Below are positions 1-13,580 of a stretch of DNA of 64,000 nt, in pieces (the first letter of the stretch is position 1; each line of letters begins with the position of its first letter). Under the pieces are notes generated by a model, which searched no databases, had not been told where the DNA came from, and worked only from the letters and a program-made list of their open reading frames with translations. Position numbers and translations under genes: made by a program. This DNA comes from Sipunculus nudus (Eukaryota > Annelida > Sipuncula > Golfingiida > Sipunculidae): contig CM049322.1 of the NCBI GenBank assembly GCA_026874595.1, positions 23,845,400 through 23,909,399 on the forward strand. Reading direction: 5' to 3'.

Positions 1-408
1 CAGTCATCAGCTAGTGAGTAACACAGTGTGTTACTTAACTCAGGAATGTGTTTTACCGTGCGTTCTTTGGTTCATTAACATTCTGAAAAACACAAACACA
101 TTGTAAGCTCCTTTTTCAGGAGCCTATATTGATAATCCATTGTTGTTTCTTCCCACAAGCAAGTCCTTGATGACTCAATTTCAAGGAAAACCCTTGATGC
201 TGAAAAAAAAACTTTGATTACTATGAACATAACAACAATTATACCCCTGTGGGTTACTCTGCAGGATTTTCTGTTGGCATTACGGCAGAAACTGCCAATA
301 AAATGGTAGGTATCCATGCAACCATATCCATGAGATGGGAGATACTTTCATCTCCAGGCACATAGAACTGGCAGGTCATGAGGATTCTCTCTCTACCAAG
401 CCGAGACT
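1..408 (-). other. 3' flank / 3' UTR of TMEM192-like gene
   Basis: This segment follows the TMEM192 stop codon on the minus strand and should be 3' UTR. I see no AATAAA on the minus strand here, so the polyadenylation site probably lies outside the window. No other gene is visible. Confidence 0.4.
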
Positions 409-535
409 TCACTGCTGATTGTCCAACTGTGCTCGCAGCTGGACAATTCTCCTACCGAGAGCACTGTTGTGTTGCTTCAAGTATCGAATTAAATCTGCCT
501 GACGCTCCAGTATTTCATCCATGTAACTCTCATCC
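409..535 (-). CDS. TMEM192: TMEM192-like, coding exon 6 (C-terminus and stop)
   Basis: The exon encodes residues 227-267, DESYMDEILERQ through LRAQLDNQQ, then TGA at 411-409. The acceptor is a good tttcag just upstream (536-540 on the minus strand). The first base completes an AGG codon begun in exon 5. The segment is a heptad-like amphipathic helix, and its ERQADLIRYLKQHN core aligns with the conserved C-terminal helix of TMEM192 proteins, which lies on the cytosolic side. This was the segment that identified the gene. Confidence 0.88.
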
Positions 536-2190
536 CTGAAAGTACACACATCATGTTAGTACACAATCAAAACCTCAGAACACACACAACAAACACGCAC
601 CACAGTCAATTCTAATGTGCAGTTAACCCCTATTCGTGCACGTTTAATTCAGGCTTATTTGTTTGCAATTCCAATTAAATGTTGTTCCATGAAAAGCAAT
701 TTTAGTAAAATTCAGTAAAATAGATCAATACCCAACAGGAATATCAACCCCAGTTAACATTAAGAATAAAGGTTTGAGTAAACCCTTCAATTTAAGCTAA
801 TACCTGTAATTAATCCCCTGGTTGTGGATCAGACCATGTATTCAGAATATGTAGACTGAGCAATGTTAGGTCTTTCTGTAATCTATCAAGTTCTGATTAT
901 CTGAGATATCTGCATGATTAAATGATGAAATCATAAACTCGATATCACCTGCTAATTGTTCCACCTTCAAATTAAAATGTCCTTGTCTCTGATGATCCTG
1001 GTCGATTTATCATTGGGCCCTACAGGCCTTATTTTATAATTATCTGGGGAATCATAAATTACCACTTTCTGCAGTTCTAATTTTTTCCTCAGAATAAACA
1101 CTTACAACCATGTTTTGTTAGATGTAACTCACAGAAATGAAAATACTGTTGATTCAAACATTTCGAGTGCACATACAATGAACCTGTCATTTATTCTTAC
1201 AGACTTATGGCGACCAAACTATTTGAATTTCTCTTATTGAAAAGTAAAGCCTTTGTCTCATAGATTCATTATAATGAACAATAAATGTTTGTACCTAACA
1301 GATCTTACAAAGTTAACTATACTGTTTGTGTATCCTCTAATAATTTGCTTGGTGTTAGGTGTTACAACTTTTCTCAGGAGTGCAGAAAATTTGAATTAAG
1401 TTGATTTGCACTTGGGGATACAAGTTTTATACCTGTAACATGATGCGCAATCTGACCTGTGTATGAGAGATTGGCATTATTAACAAAGAAAATAACATAA
1501 TCAAAGTCAACACACACAGAGTATTAGAATATTAGTTTACAATGCTATGTAAGTATTTAGTGATAAATACATGCATATCATCCCCAAATAAAGGATAAAA
1601 AGGGTTGTCCCATCTCAGGTTAGTTACGTAAAAAATTATTTGTAGCATGCACTCTTGTTTTTTGGGAAAAAACATAATACAGGGCTTTCAGCAGGACAGG
1701 TCCATGGCCTGTTGGTGGCAACTAAATGATGAGGGTAACCATATAATAAGAACATGTCATTTTCAAGCCTCATGGTGTAATATGCATAGGAAAAAACAGG
1801 AAGTCCTAAACAACACCAGAGTGAATCAGTGGGGGTACTATGAAGATTTCATCAGTTTTCCCTTGGAGATGATGAATTAAACTTTACTCAGATGTCCAAA
1901 ACCTTATAACCACAAGACCAAAATGTGTCACATATATGACATATCTTCCTCATCCCTACAGTAAATACACTACACATACATGAACATTATATAGATAATC
2001 TGCTCCACTGTGAAACATTGTCCCGCCATACAACAGTTCCTGGTTCAGGGACTTCTGTGGGATGCCCCTGTACTGATCGTATCAGGATCTGTTCTCATCA
2101 GAATCTACTGTGCTTGTCTGAGGGACAGATTTTATCAGGATTGCCATGCATATACACAAAATGAAGTTACTTTGTACAATTAAACAGTCC
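536..2190. other. TMEM192 intron 5, near-unique AT-rich part
   Basis: AT-rich intronic sequence. Short chance frames occur (for example at 1647-1880), but I see no domain, splice context or repeat boundary that supports a gene. Confidence 0.4.
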
Positions 2191-2198
2191 TTCGGCCA

Positions 2199-2360
2199 AA
2201 AAGATGAAAGGTATACATGGTTCTCAGGCACCCCCCACATCAATTTTAACCCCCCCCCCCCCCCCAGCATCAAAAATTTTGATTTTCATCTTTCAAGAAG
2301 ATAAAATAATACAATTATGATAAGTTTTCCTTTGTAATCTAGTGCTTTTACCTGTTTAGA
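2199..2360 (+). repeat. Dispersed repeat, copy 1 (GGTTCTCAGGCAC segment)
   Basis: The segment reads through a GGTTCTCAGGCACC motif, a 17-base C run (about 2251-2267), a CATCTTTCAAGAAG motif and AGTGCTTTTACCTGTTTAG. The same order recurs at 3830-3968, directly before the long element at 3974. It is a dispersed repeat within TMEM192 intron 5. Confidence 0.6.
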
Positions 2361-2886
2361 AAAAAAATTATGTTAATAACCATAGCTTTTTTTGGCCTTA
2401 GTGTTCATGTTCTTCTCTATAAGGCATAATCATTTAAAAGAACCAGTGTACTGGTGAAACACTATACTATCAGACAAGCTAGTTTGACAAGTATAAGTTT
2501 TTATCCCTGGTATAGTTATTATCCGATCTGGATATTATTTGCACAGAGGTCACCTGACTTCATTCCTGTTTAAAAATCTTGACATATCAGTATACCAGAA
2601 ACGTGTATCGACTGAGATCAACTCTCTGAGTACAGCGACCATTTGTAAAGAAAACTGTAACCTGAAACACTTTTTAGTCCATTTACTACTCATAGGTAGA
2701 AAACCTTTTTGATTGAATTTGGGATAAAATGCTGACCTAATACAACTGCATGAACCCTACCCTAAGATAATTCTTGTGAAAAATTAAATGATTCGGCTTT
2801 AGACAGTTTCATTATAAACCATTTTTAAATTGAAGAAGGTTTAATTTATGAGGATTTTGTCTGAAAAAAACAGGCTGATGTTCGTG

Positions 2887-3815
2887 GTGCCACAAAAACT
2901 GGAATTTCAAATATGAGTCATGTGACCAACATTTGCACAAAACTTGTTGATGCTAGCTCCTGCTGATTCTGAGATTGTTATGTCAGTATGCTTAATTGGC
3001 CAAATGACAAAGTTCAAATTCCTGTAACTCTGCCAAAATTCATCAAACCCAAACCATTTCACAAACTTGAGAGAGCTTATCTCTTGGATCATTTCTGTGA
3101 AAAATTGAATCAACTGGCTGAATGATTTTGGAGGAGAAGATTTCAAAGTTTTTTTTAACTTTTTCTCCATGAAATGTAAGTTAATGCAGGTGGCGCCACA
3201 AAACGCTCAATCACACAACATTTGATATGCGCCAGATTTTTGCATAAATTTTATGGATGCTAGCTCCTGCTATTCCTGAGAAATTATGGGTTAATGTACT
3301 TATGACCAATAACACTCGTACAGAAAAGGTTGATGCAAGTGGTGCGACCAATACCTCAAATTCATATATGATTCATGTGACCAACATTTGCATAAAATTT
3401 GGTGAAGTTAGCGCCAGCAGTTTCTGATGTTATAATTTTAGTATCCTTTTTTTGGCCAAATGACTAAGTTCAACTTCCTGAAACTCGGTTATAATTCACG
3501 AAAGTAAAACCATTTGAACAAAATTGAGAGAGATCATTTTTAAATTTTACTCCTGTGAAATATTGAACAATTTGGCTGGACAGTTTTGGAGAAGATTTTT
3601 AAAAGTTTTGTTTGCTTTTTCCCTATAAAATCTAAGTAAATGCAGATAGCTAAAAAATAAGCATATTCTTATTTAGTTTCCAGATGTCTAATTTTTTTGC
3701 ATAAAATTTGATTATGATAGCTCCTGCCTATTTTGAGATAGTATGGGTTAACGTTCAGATGACTGATTAAGCCAACTATCCCATAAGCTCACAAGTTTGC
3801 TAAAAAAAATAAAAC
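2887..3815 (+). repeat. Tandem/dispersed repeat with GGTGGCGCCAC units
   Basis: About three diverged units of roughly 300 bp. Each contains a 'GTGGCGCCAC' or degenerate box (3189, 3338), a 'gtgaccaacatttgc' phrase, a 'tagctcctgc' phrase and 'aaatattgaac..ttggctgg'. The block ends with 'aataagctcac..gtttgctaaaa' (about 3782-3810). The same order is found at 31850-32985, where it ends in the same phrase. No protein coding is apparent. Confidence 0.6.
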
Positions 3816-3829
3816 AGATCACTCTTACC

Positions 3830-3968
3830 AAATGCCAAAAAAATAAAAGGTATGGTTCTCAGGCACCATCCGCGTCAATTTTTACCCCCTGCATCAAAAA
3901 TTTTTATTTTGATTTTTATCTTTCAAGAAGATAAATAATACAATTTATGTAGTGCTTTTACCTGTTTA
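3830..3968 (+). repeat. Dispersed repeat, copy 2; left inverted flank of long element
   Basis: Near copy of 2199-2360. Its opening 'aaaataaaaggtatggttc' portion also recurs in inverted orientation at about 6735-6773. The two copies therefore bracket the element at 3974-6627 as imperfect inverted flanks. Confidence 0.5.
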
Positions 3969-3973
3969 GCTAA

Positions 3974-6627
3974 ACAAGGGACCTATCGGTCACGGCGCTC
4001 AGCTGTTATATATGATAAAAAAATATGATTTAGAAATGAGGCACATGCTGGTTTTGTGTGGTAATAAGTATAAGCTGTATTATGGGTTGTTGTTGTTTAG
4101 CTTATGTATGATTTTGATAGTACCTTTGGAGACAGAGAAGAGAATTGATTTCATTTATTTTATTAACAAATGGAGTACTATTGTCACACAGATTTTGACT
4201 TGGCCATATCACTTATAAGCAGAACATATAATATAAGAGTTTAACTATTTATTAAAAAAAATTACAAATATTGTCCCAGATATAATTTTTATTAAAAATA
4301 ATAAGAGAAAAGTATGATATTTTAAAATGAAATATAACTGAAATGATTATTAAAATAATATTAAAGAATATATTCATGCATGCATTCATGAATACATTTG
4401 GAAAGTATTTGCACTGGTATTCACATACTTTCATTTTTACCTGAATTCCCATTCTTTATGCAAGAAATTTTATAATGGAGTACATATTCATATTCATATT
4501 TAAATACAATTGCAAAGTATTCCCACCATGTCTGGTATTTATTCAGTTTTCACCAAACAATGGTGTTGAGAATCCAGAATGTACAAAATTCACACATTTA
4601 AATAATGATCATAAGTACCTGGTTTTTATGGCTTTTATTTATATTAAAAAAAAATAAATCTGATATATTCATTTTGGACTAATTTCACATCAATGTACAC
4701 ACTAGACACAGTAGGAATCTAGATTAATATTATCAACTGCATCTTTGTCTATCATTAATTTCCTTCATATGATCCCTAATGATTAGTAATGAATAATATG
4801 ATTTACATTTTTATCATTAAAAATTGAACTGAAAAATGCCATAGGTGACTGCATGGAGTTATTTGGAATACGTGACATTCTATCCATCGATACAAGATTC
4901 TTATATCATCAGTAACTGCAAGTTAATTCCCTATTATTATAAACTTACAAATTCCTTTTCTATTTTTCTTTGATTTGTTATTTAAAACCAATAAAAATTG
5001 ATTAATTTATTGTTTATTGTTATGTTGTTGGTTAAAACCACTAGATGAGTTGGGTTGGACACCTGGATCAACTGTGGCTGGCCATAAGCTACCTGGCTGC
5101 CCCAGTATATGCCTCGCCTCAAGCTTGCATAATTTGCTGAAAGTTCAACAAGGTCAACATACAGGTGACTCAAGAGTGGCTGGAGAGAGCCAAGGTCTGA
5201 CATGGTCTCATAAAAACATTAATAAAAACTACAATTTTTGGCCAATTTCTTTCAGCTTTCTAAACTAAAAAGCTGAAATCCTTATGTGCGCATGATATGA
5301 AAATTATATAAACAGAGCTCACATGAAACAAAAGTGAAATGGTCAAAGTTGGGCAAAATTTAAGGTACTAATTTTATATTTATACTAATAACTAATAAAA
5401 TTTTAAAAATTCAGAACTGATTTTGGGTATTCAATTGAATCTTGATTAAATAATGTTACATCCCTGACATAAAATCTCTAGCTTCAGCAAGCCCCTTGTT
5501 AAGGGAGTAAATATATTTCTTGAAATTTACAATGTGCATTATGTTTGGGCCCATAACTTAAAAACAATTACGCAATACTGACATCATTTCTGGCATGTGC
5601 ACAGAGAATGTATAGAAAAACATGTATATTATATATGATTAAAGTCAGATCAGTGGTTTTGATATTAGGCAGTATTGAAGTGTAACAATGGGTTTTTAAT
5701 TGAAAAATGAAGTATTTCATAAATATCTCAAAGGTATTAAGTCCTAGTGACCAAATTCTTGGCATGATACTTTGATAGGGGATTTTGGAGACATCTAATT
5801 GTATGCCAAATTTTACAAACTGAGGGCTTAAGCTGGGGAGCTGAGCTCTTGCAAACTGCATAACACTAGCCTGATGTAAACAATAACATTACATGGTTCT
5901 TGAAAACTTGAATAAAATCTACAGTTTTTGATCAACTGGTTTCAAATTTTTTGTGTTAACAGAGACAAAATGCTAACAAAAACATGTTGAGAAAATTAAA
6001 TCCACAGTACTTACAGGAAAAAAAGTGCCATGGTCAAAGTTAGGCAAAATTTAAGGTAACAATTTTTTATTTTTGCTAATATTTAAAAAAAAATTTAAAA
6101 GATTTTGATCTAATTTTGGGTATACAATTTAATTTCGATTAATTAAAGTTATATTACTTGAAAAAAAGTCCATAGCTGTTTTTAACACATAACAAGTTTT
6201 GTGTTAAGTGATCAAATATCTTTCCTGATTTATTACAAAATGCATTATGTTCTGGCCCATAACTTTCTTAAATTATATAATACAGACATAATTTCAGGCA
6301 TGTACATAGGAACTAAATAGAGGAATATTTATGGTAAATATAAGGAAAAACAGATGAGTGGTTTTGATATTAGGCAGCCCTCAAGTGTGAAAATAGGTTT
6401 TTAATAAAAAATTGAGGTTTTTCCTTAATTTCTCAAAGAAACAAAGTCACAAAGACACAGTTTTCGGCTTGGTAGGAGATCTTGGGGACATCTAACACTA
6501 TGCCGAATTTGGATTCCTAGGTCTTACGGTTTCAATATGTGCCACATCTACAGACGGATGGAAGGACGGACGACGGACAATGGACCACGACTATAGCTCA
6601 GATGACTTATAGTCAGCTGAGCCAAAA
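3974..6627 (+). mobile_element. Long non-autonomous repeat element, copy A
   Basis: The left end is 'acaagggacc..cggtcacggcgctcagct'. The right end has a GACGGAcGGACGACGGACAA-like stretch, then a hairpin made of TAGCTCAGATGACT and AGTCAGCTGAGC. The body has two diverged internal units of about 660 bp (about 5210-5870 and 5880-6540), each holding 'ttttgatattaggcag' and 'gggacatcta' style phrases. Copies B (26041-28262) and C (10100-11516) match along long stretches. There is no transposase or reverse transcriptase frame, so it must be moved in trans or be a fossil. The superfamily is not certain; a Helitron-like or TIR-type non-autonomous element are both possible. Confidence 0.65.
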
Positions 6628-6699
6628 ATTTGTTATTTTCATGCTTTTCCCTGATCATATAACATTTTTTATCGAAACATTCAAAAAAAGGTCAAAAAT

Positions 6700-6773
6700 A
6701 AAATACCGCCCGCCCACACTGATTTCTGAAAAAAAGTACCTGAGAACCATACCTTTATTTTATTTTTGGCCTA
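6700..6773 (-). repeat. Right inverted flank of long element
   Basis: 'agtacctgagaaccatacct' and the following T-rich stretch are the reverse complement of the sequence at 3830-3868. A G/C-rich 'ccgcccgccc' stretch sits just inside it. This is consistent with an older inverted-repeat element into which copy A inserted. Confidence 0.45.
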
Positions 6774-7591
6774 ATGTAACAAATAATAAATAACATGATC
6801 TCATTAACTGGAAGGGGCTTATTTTTCATCAAATGTCAGTTGACCTTCAATGTTAACAAACCTGAGTCTGTTACGGTAGCTCTCGTTTCATCCTTTGCAC
6901 TCTATCACTATTAACCTTTACCTCTGTGATCTCTACATTTTCTCTGAATTTTTTCCAGTAATGGGGAAAATAAATGTGAGAAGGAGAAAGAGATTGCTAA
7001 TTTTTTTAATGTAAAGGATACCAGCAGAATTTGTTAAGCATAAAGATTAGAAAGCCCTGAAAACTTTCAAGAGAGATTTTGATATTATACATCAGAGAGT
7101 CTACCATACCCAAAACAGGAAAATGAAAATAATGACCATACCTGTTCCTCCTGTCAAATACATTTGTTGAAACACATATTTTGTAAATGTGAAAATATAA
7201 ATATATATACCAGAAAAAGAACTCTTAGCCATGCATTAACTTTAAAAGATACAGAAAGAGAAACCATATCACTAGGACCTGGATGAACATTGGTTACTGT
7301 GACAATGATTTCAGAAAATAAGCATTATTAACTTCTGTGATTTTATAGTATGGCTTAATGCAATGATGTTTCTTCACCTTTCCAACACTAGACAAGTTGG
7401 TGTTTGTGAAAATCTCTATGAACAGAACATAACCATGCCATGACAGTGGAGAGATATGACAGATAAAAGATAAAGGGATTTATATGATACTTATAACTGC
7501 TCTTCTACCATTAACTATTATTACTGTAGACTTAATTAAAGGCACATTAATATATTTCACAGATAATAATTGGTAATTTTGCCCAGTTACT
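6774..7591. other. Intronic sequence, no feature seen
   Basis: AT-rich part of TMEM192 intron 5. I recognise no gene, RNA or clear repeat boundary. Confidence 0.4.
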
Positions 7592-8045
7592 GGTGTTTTT
7601 TATTTCTAATAATTTATGTTTTCTTTGATATAATATCAGTAATAAAATAAAGACGTATTTTGTCTATATACCGGCTTGAAACCGCAACCGCCCTGTTCTG
7701 TATAAGGTCCATCCCCTAACGATGATAATCCCCGTGGAATTTAGGTACATATGTGGATGAAGCATTCAATTAAATATATTTACTTGGTGTTTGTTATTTC
7801 TCATAATTTATATATTCTCTTTAAAATAATACTTATAAAAAAGAGACTATTTTGTCCATATGCTGGTTTGAATGACTATCTGACAAGGCTGCTTCTTGCA
7901 AGGTCTGTCCCCTGATGATGATAATCCACATGGGATTCAGGTATGTATGTTGATGTATCTTTAAATAAAATATATTTATTTTGTGTTTGTTATTTCTCAT
8001 AATTAATATGTTCTCTCCTAAATAATAGTAATAAAGCAATGAAGA
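7592..8045 (+). repeat. Tandem repeat, about 190-195 bp unit, about 2.3 copies
   Basis: Unit landmarks repeat in order: 'ttatttct.ataattta.at', 'taataaa', 'tattttgtc.atat.c.gg', 'gtcc..cccctga.gatgata', then 'aaatatattta'. Successive starts are near 7592, 7788 and 7982. It is non-coding. Confidence 0.65.
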
Positions 8046-8972
8046 TGTCTCACAAAAGTCTATGTCACATTTGTCATTGTATGTGCCATGAAACTAATTA
8101 CAGGTGAAATAATGCCACAATTGACCATTTGCAAATCATGAGTGATCAACAGGTTGCATGGTCAGATGAACTTTTACTTTATCGTTGCAGTTTAACGTGA
8201 CAGTTATATATAATACACTGGTATATATGACACAAAAATGCAAGTTATCCCGCCTTCACAGACTGCTATTGCTGCAAAAAACACTAACTTGGAATTTTGA
8301 CACGTGTGTATTGTATGTCCGCGCTTTATGCTAATGATGCATTCCCAGGTATTTTTATGTATCCTCTAACATTTTGTTCACTGTCATTCAAAACAATTGG
8401 AAACAAAGTGCCTTCCTTGTTTTGGGAGTGGTAAAAGTCAACGTGTTCTAATAATAACAACAGGCATGAAACCTGTCAAATTGACCACAGAAATGACCTA
8501 CGGCTTTGGTTTTTACAGCAATTCATGGATTTGGGGACACTAATTCCAAATCAAATGGGGGGGGGGGGGAGGGTCACAGGTTAACAGGCCACTCAAAGCA
8601 ACATGCATAGCAATGAATTTCGATACTACTCATGTGTGTTCAATTTTAACCGAACCTGAATTTGAAATGAAAAACCTACATGGAGAAAAGGATCGAGACA
8701 CAATATATTTTTCTACAAGGATACACGAATTGTATGGGAAAAGTTAAATCAAATGGGTGGCGCAAGTTTCTTGACAAATTACTTGCGGGTACTCATGATA
8801 CAATAGAGTCAGACATCGGCAGTGCATTTCGGCAGTAATGTTAACAATATAAAATGAAAGTCCATGCTGGTGGTGAAGTTAATATAATATGATGGAGTCT
8901 GAGGGCCAGTGTTTCAGCATTTTTTTTTTAAAACTTTTGCATGTAATATCATGTAATATCATTGAAAGAAAA
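8046..8972. other. Intronic sequence, no gene; G run
   Basis: Unique-looking intronic sequence with a G-rich run near 8559-8573. No gene or RNA is supported. Confidence 0.35.
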
Positions 8973-9900
8973 CAAGGGACCCATGGGTCACGGCGCTCAG
9001 CTTAAGTTTGAAATTTTTGCAAATGCTAAATATTCTATTTTAATGTTTTCATTTATATAGGCATATGAGAAGCTAAGAGGAAAGAGGCCCTCCTACTTGG
9101 TTATAGTAAAGTTCTAAATATATGATTGCAAACTAATACTCTGACAAGACTGTCATGAATTAAAACAGTAAAAGTTTTGAGATACTGTGATGCATATGAA
9201 AAATTTACAGATGGACAGGCCAGTGGACAGAATGGACTAATACCTTTATTTCACTTTCAAGGGAATAATGCATTTAAGTTTATATATAAGCCTATTATTT
9301 AAGCATATCCACTTTTTCCATTAAATAGTTTTTATCTGATTAATTATTTTTATTTACAAGTTTTATAAATTTGCATAAAAAACACTGAAAATATAAGTTA
9401 AAATATTAGAATTCTAAGTTGGAATCATTATATATCCAGAGTGTATCTCATATTGGGTCATATTATGCATACACATATAATTTTATTATTTTAAAATCAC
9501 AAATGTTTAAACTGAATTTAAAAGAAAATAATGCCACAACATGGCATCTACAAGATTATTCCTTGAATCACTATTAAAAAGTTTTGCACATTGGAGTTTT
9601 CAGTACATGCTTAATCTTATTCACTGAAATAAAATAAACGATTCAGTAAATTTGGTAAAATAAAAACATCTTTTCAAATAAAGTATACACACTGTTGGTT
9701 GAATGAGGGACAAACAATATCATTATGCTAATTACAATCTCAGCTATAATTGATTACTGGAATTAATAGTCAATTTCACACCTGGTGAAGTTTTTACTCT
9801 TCTCAAGTAAGGAATTACTTATCTGATGAACATCCATACTTTCATAGCAATACACCATTATGTGGACACAATTAAATGTGCACTTTAATCATTGTAACCC
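8973..9900 (+). mobile_element. Shared-end repeat element, subfamily with 12268-13346
   Basis: The left end 'acaagggacccatgggtcac' followed by 'ggcgctcagct' is the family signature. The inner part (about 9240-9860) resembles 12460-13260, including 'acaacatgg', 'ggga.aaacaatatca..atgctaat' and 'cacactg..ggttga' phrases. The right end is not clean, so the limit given is approximate. Confidence 0.5.
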
Positions 9901-10099
9901 TGGTGGTAAATACAAAATCTATAATGTAGCATTGCATAGCCAAGAATAAAATGAAATATAGACAATTATAACATACATCTAGTTAATGCACCATCTAAGG
10001 GGGGGGGGGGTGCAGGGCAGAGGGGAAGCCTGCTAGTAGTTGCCAAGCTGAGCCAAGGCAAGCTGCCTAGGGTGGGTAACATAATGCAAGTGAAGGCTG

Positions 10100-11516
10100 T
10101 ACTACTAGGTGGGCTAGATGTAAACAACACTTGACATGGTGTATGAAAACTTGAATAAAGGCTACTCTTTTCAATCTATTCCTTTAAAATTTCAGATTTT
10201 AAAAGATTAAATCCTTATGTATATATGCTGTGAAAATTAAATAAACAGTGCTTACACGGAAAAAAGGTGCCATTGCCAAATTGGACAAAATTTAAGGTAT
10301 TGATTTTTTATTTATGCTAATAACTTGAAAAATTTGCAAAATTCAGATCTAATTTTGGGTAAACAATTGAATGTTGATTTAATAAAGTTATATTCCTGAA
10401 AAAAAAGTCATCAGCTTCAGCGATTCTCATCTTAGGTGAGTAAATATATTTCTTGATTTTTTAAAAAGTACATTATGTTTGGGCCCATAACTTAAAAAAA
10501 ATTACGCAATACTGACATAATTTCTGGCATGTGCATAGCAAATGTATAGAAAAATATGTGTATTATATATGATTAAAATCAGATCAGTGGTTTTGATATT
10601 AGGCAGTCTTAAAGTGTAACAATGGGTTTTTAATGGGAAAATGAAGTTTTTCATTAATATCTTGAAGGAATTAAGTCCTAGTGACCAAATTCTTGGCATG
10701 GTAGGGGATTTTGGAGACATCTAACTGTATGCCAAATTTAAGGAACTTAGAGCTGAAGCTGGGGAGCTGAGCTCTAGCAAACTGCATAACAATAGCTTGA
10801 TGTAAACAATATGTGACATGGTGCTTGAAAACTTGAATAAAATCTACAGTTTCTGATCAACTGGTTTCAAATTTTTGTTGTTAACAGTTGAAATACTAAC
10901 AAAAACATGCTCTGAAAATTAAATCCACAGCAGTTACGGAAAAAACGTGCCATGGTCAAAGTTGAGCCAAATTAAAGGTACCAATTTTTTATTTTTGCTA
11001 ATATTTTAAAAATATTAAAAGATTTTGATCTAATTTTGGGTATACAATTTAATTTTGATTAATAAAAGTAATATTACTGGAAAAAAGTGCTTAGCTTTAA
11101 CAAGTTTTGTGTTAAGTGATCAAATTTCTATCCTGATTATTTACAAAATGCATTATATTTGGGGCCATAACTTTTTTAAATTATATAATACAGACCTAAT
11201 TTCTGGCATGTACATAGGAACTATATAGAGGATCATTTATGGTAAATATGAGGAAAAACAGATGAGTGGTTTTGATATTAGGCAGACCTGAAGTGTGAAG
11301 TAGGTTTTTAATAAAAAATTGAGGTTTTTCCTTAATTTCTCAAAGGAACGAAGTCGAAAAGACCGAGTTTTCGGCTTGGAAGGAGATCTTGGGGACATCT
11401 AACATTATGCCAAATTTTGGATTCCTAGGTCTTACGGTTTCAATATGTGCCACATCTACGGACGGACGGACAGACGGACGGATGACGGACAATGGACCAC
11501 GACTACAGCTCAGCTA
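10100..11516 (+). mobile_element. Long non-autonomous repeat element, copy C (5' truncated)
   Basis: Matches the right half of copies A and B, including both internal duplicated units. The right end carries 'gacggacggacagacggacg', then 'ctacagctcagctaaaaa'. It lacks the 5' third found in copies A and B. A G run (about 10001-10010) lies just to its left. Confidence 0.65.
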
Positions 11517-12267
11517 AAAATGGATAATTATTGGCGATGCCATTCTATGTCATACATTAGCTAAGCTATCACAGGTATTTGCGCAAGGTGACTGACATAA
11601 TCAGTGTACCTACATCCAATATCATATTTTTTTCAATCTTTCAAATAAATACTGTTTTACATATCTTTATATGAACATTTTATATATTCTATTCACCTGC
11701 AAAGGAAATCTCCAACTGCAGTTATCCATACGATTCTTGCACTCACATACAATACAAAATAAATCGTCTGCAAACCGGTATCACTTGGATTTGTTAATAT
11801 TTTTCAAAAACTTCACACAACCATCCCTAAATAAAGGTTTTTTTCTGAAGTGCCATGAATGTGCTGTGAAGTCAAACATGTGTACACAAGCCGCAGTGTT
11901 TGATGATCGTAACGCACTTTGGAAGTTGGCAGATCTTTGGGGGGGGGGGCGCTTATTAGGGTTTACACATATTTAGAATCAATTGAGAGCACCCGGGGCA
12001 CTTATTACGTCGAATACTGTAATTACGGGGAAACTATGACTAGAGCTGCAGTGCCTCTTTATGCCCAGTAAATAAGCAGGAACACACTCTACCAAAATCT
12101 GTGTCTGTGTCCATTGTACAAGTGTGTCCCTGCAGCTCACAGCTTCAGGTAAACCTTCACCAGAATGCTGGTGCCATAAACACAAACAACTGTCAGAGAG
12201 AAACCTTCAAAGAGGTAAGAAGGGTAATTCATGGCATACATGTCCCCAGTGGCAGGATTCTAATTTA

Positions 12268-13346
12268 CAACATAGGAACCATGGGTCACGGGACTCAGCT
12301 GAGTATGCCTATGTCATGATAATGACACATCATCCCAGCATACAGAAAAGTTTATATATCTCTTTATTGTGGCACATGTAAATCCAAATGCTACAGTGAT
12401 TTGTAAATTTTATTAATAAATCATCCCTGCATGTTTAGTCTCCTTTCTGTTAGTTCCAGATACATGTTAACTGGGCACGTACAATGATTACATGCTGAGG
12501 AAGGTGAATAATGAACGCATGTTGTATAAGATCCCATTTTTTTCAGTTCTTAAAATAAATCATAAATTTTTAATATGAAAAACCGAAAATATTAGTTGAG
12601 TATGGATTATTATATATTTGAAGATGGTCAGAGATGAGTAATGACACAGCTGATTACTGCATTTTGCATGCTGCTGAGGCAGGAGAATAATGAATACATG
12701 TTTTTATCATATACCTAAAAATATATAAGATGATTTAGAATTATTAGTTGCATCATTATTTATCCTTAATTTGACTCTTAAAATGTCAAATAATGCACAC
12801 ACATGCATTTATTTTTTTTTAATTAAAAACTTAATTTAAAAGGAAAACATTTCTTAAAATGAATTTATGAAACAATTCCATAATACTACAACATGGTATA
12901 TTCTGGATCACTCATCGGATCTCTATTTAAAAAATTTTTTGTACATAAGAGTGGAAAGAGGTTATCAATTTAAAATACATGGTTAATTTTATCCACTACA
13001 ATAAATGATCCGGTAAAAATGATTAAAAATTTCCTTTTCAAATCAGTGAGACACACTGTCAGTTGGTTGAGGGATTAACAATATCAGCATGCTAATGAAT
13101 TTCAACTTACTAAATACTTAAACTAATATTTAACTTAAAACATCTTAAAAAAGAATGCAAACAGTTTGGAAACACTTCTTTAGTTGGGGTACCTCTGGCA
13201 TGCATTCCTGACTTCATTAAGATCCACACTTTTAAAACAATACATCATTCTTTAGACACATAATTACCAGTAAATGAGTTGGCCAGCTGGATGAAGAACA
13301 AAGGACAATCGCAATAGCTCAGATGACTTACAGTGAGTTGAGCTAA
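12268..13346 (+). mobile_element. Shared-end repeat element, both ends present
   Basis: The left end is 'aaccatgggtcacgggact' followed by cagctgag. The right end is 'aaaggacaatcgcaatagct', then 'cagatgactta..agttgagcta'. At about 1.1 kb it appears complete, and it resembles 8973-9900 internally. It has no coding capacity. Confidence 0.6.
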
Positions 13347-13580
13347 TAATTATCAATAAGGGCAACATAAGCTTGTTGTTCTTACAACCTGTTGTTTTCT
13401 GTTTTTTATTTTTCTAAATGTGATGACCTGACCAAGCCCAGCCTCTGAATGACCAGTTACTGACAACCAATAACTGGCTGTTGTCTTGCACATTCCCAGT
13501 GCAAGTAATTTCAGTAATTAAGGACTGATGTAATAAGAACCAGCTTATGAATTCCCGTGAATAAGAGCTGTATGACTTAC

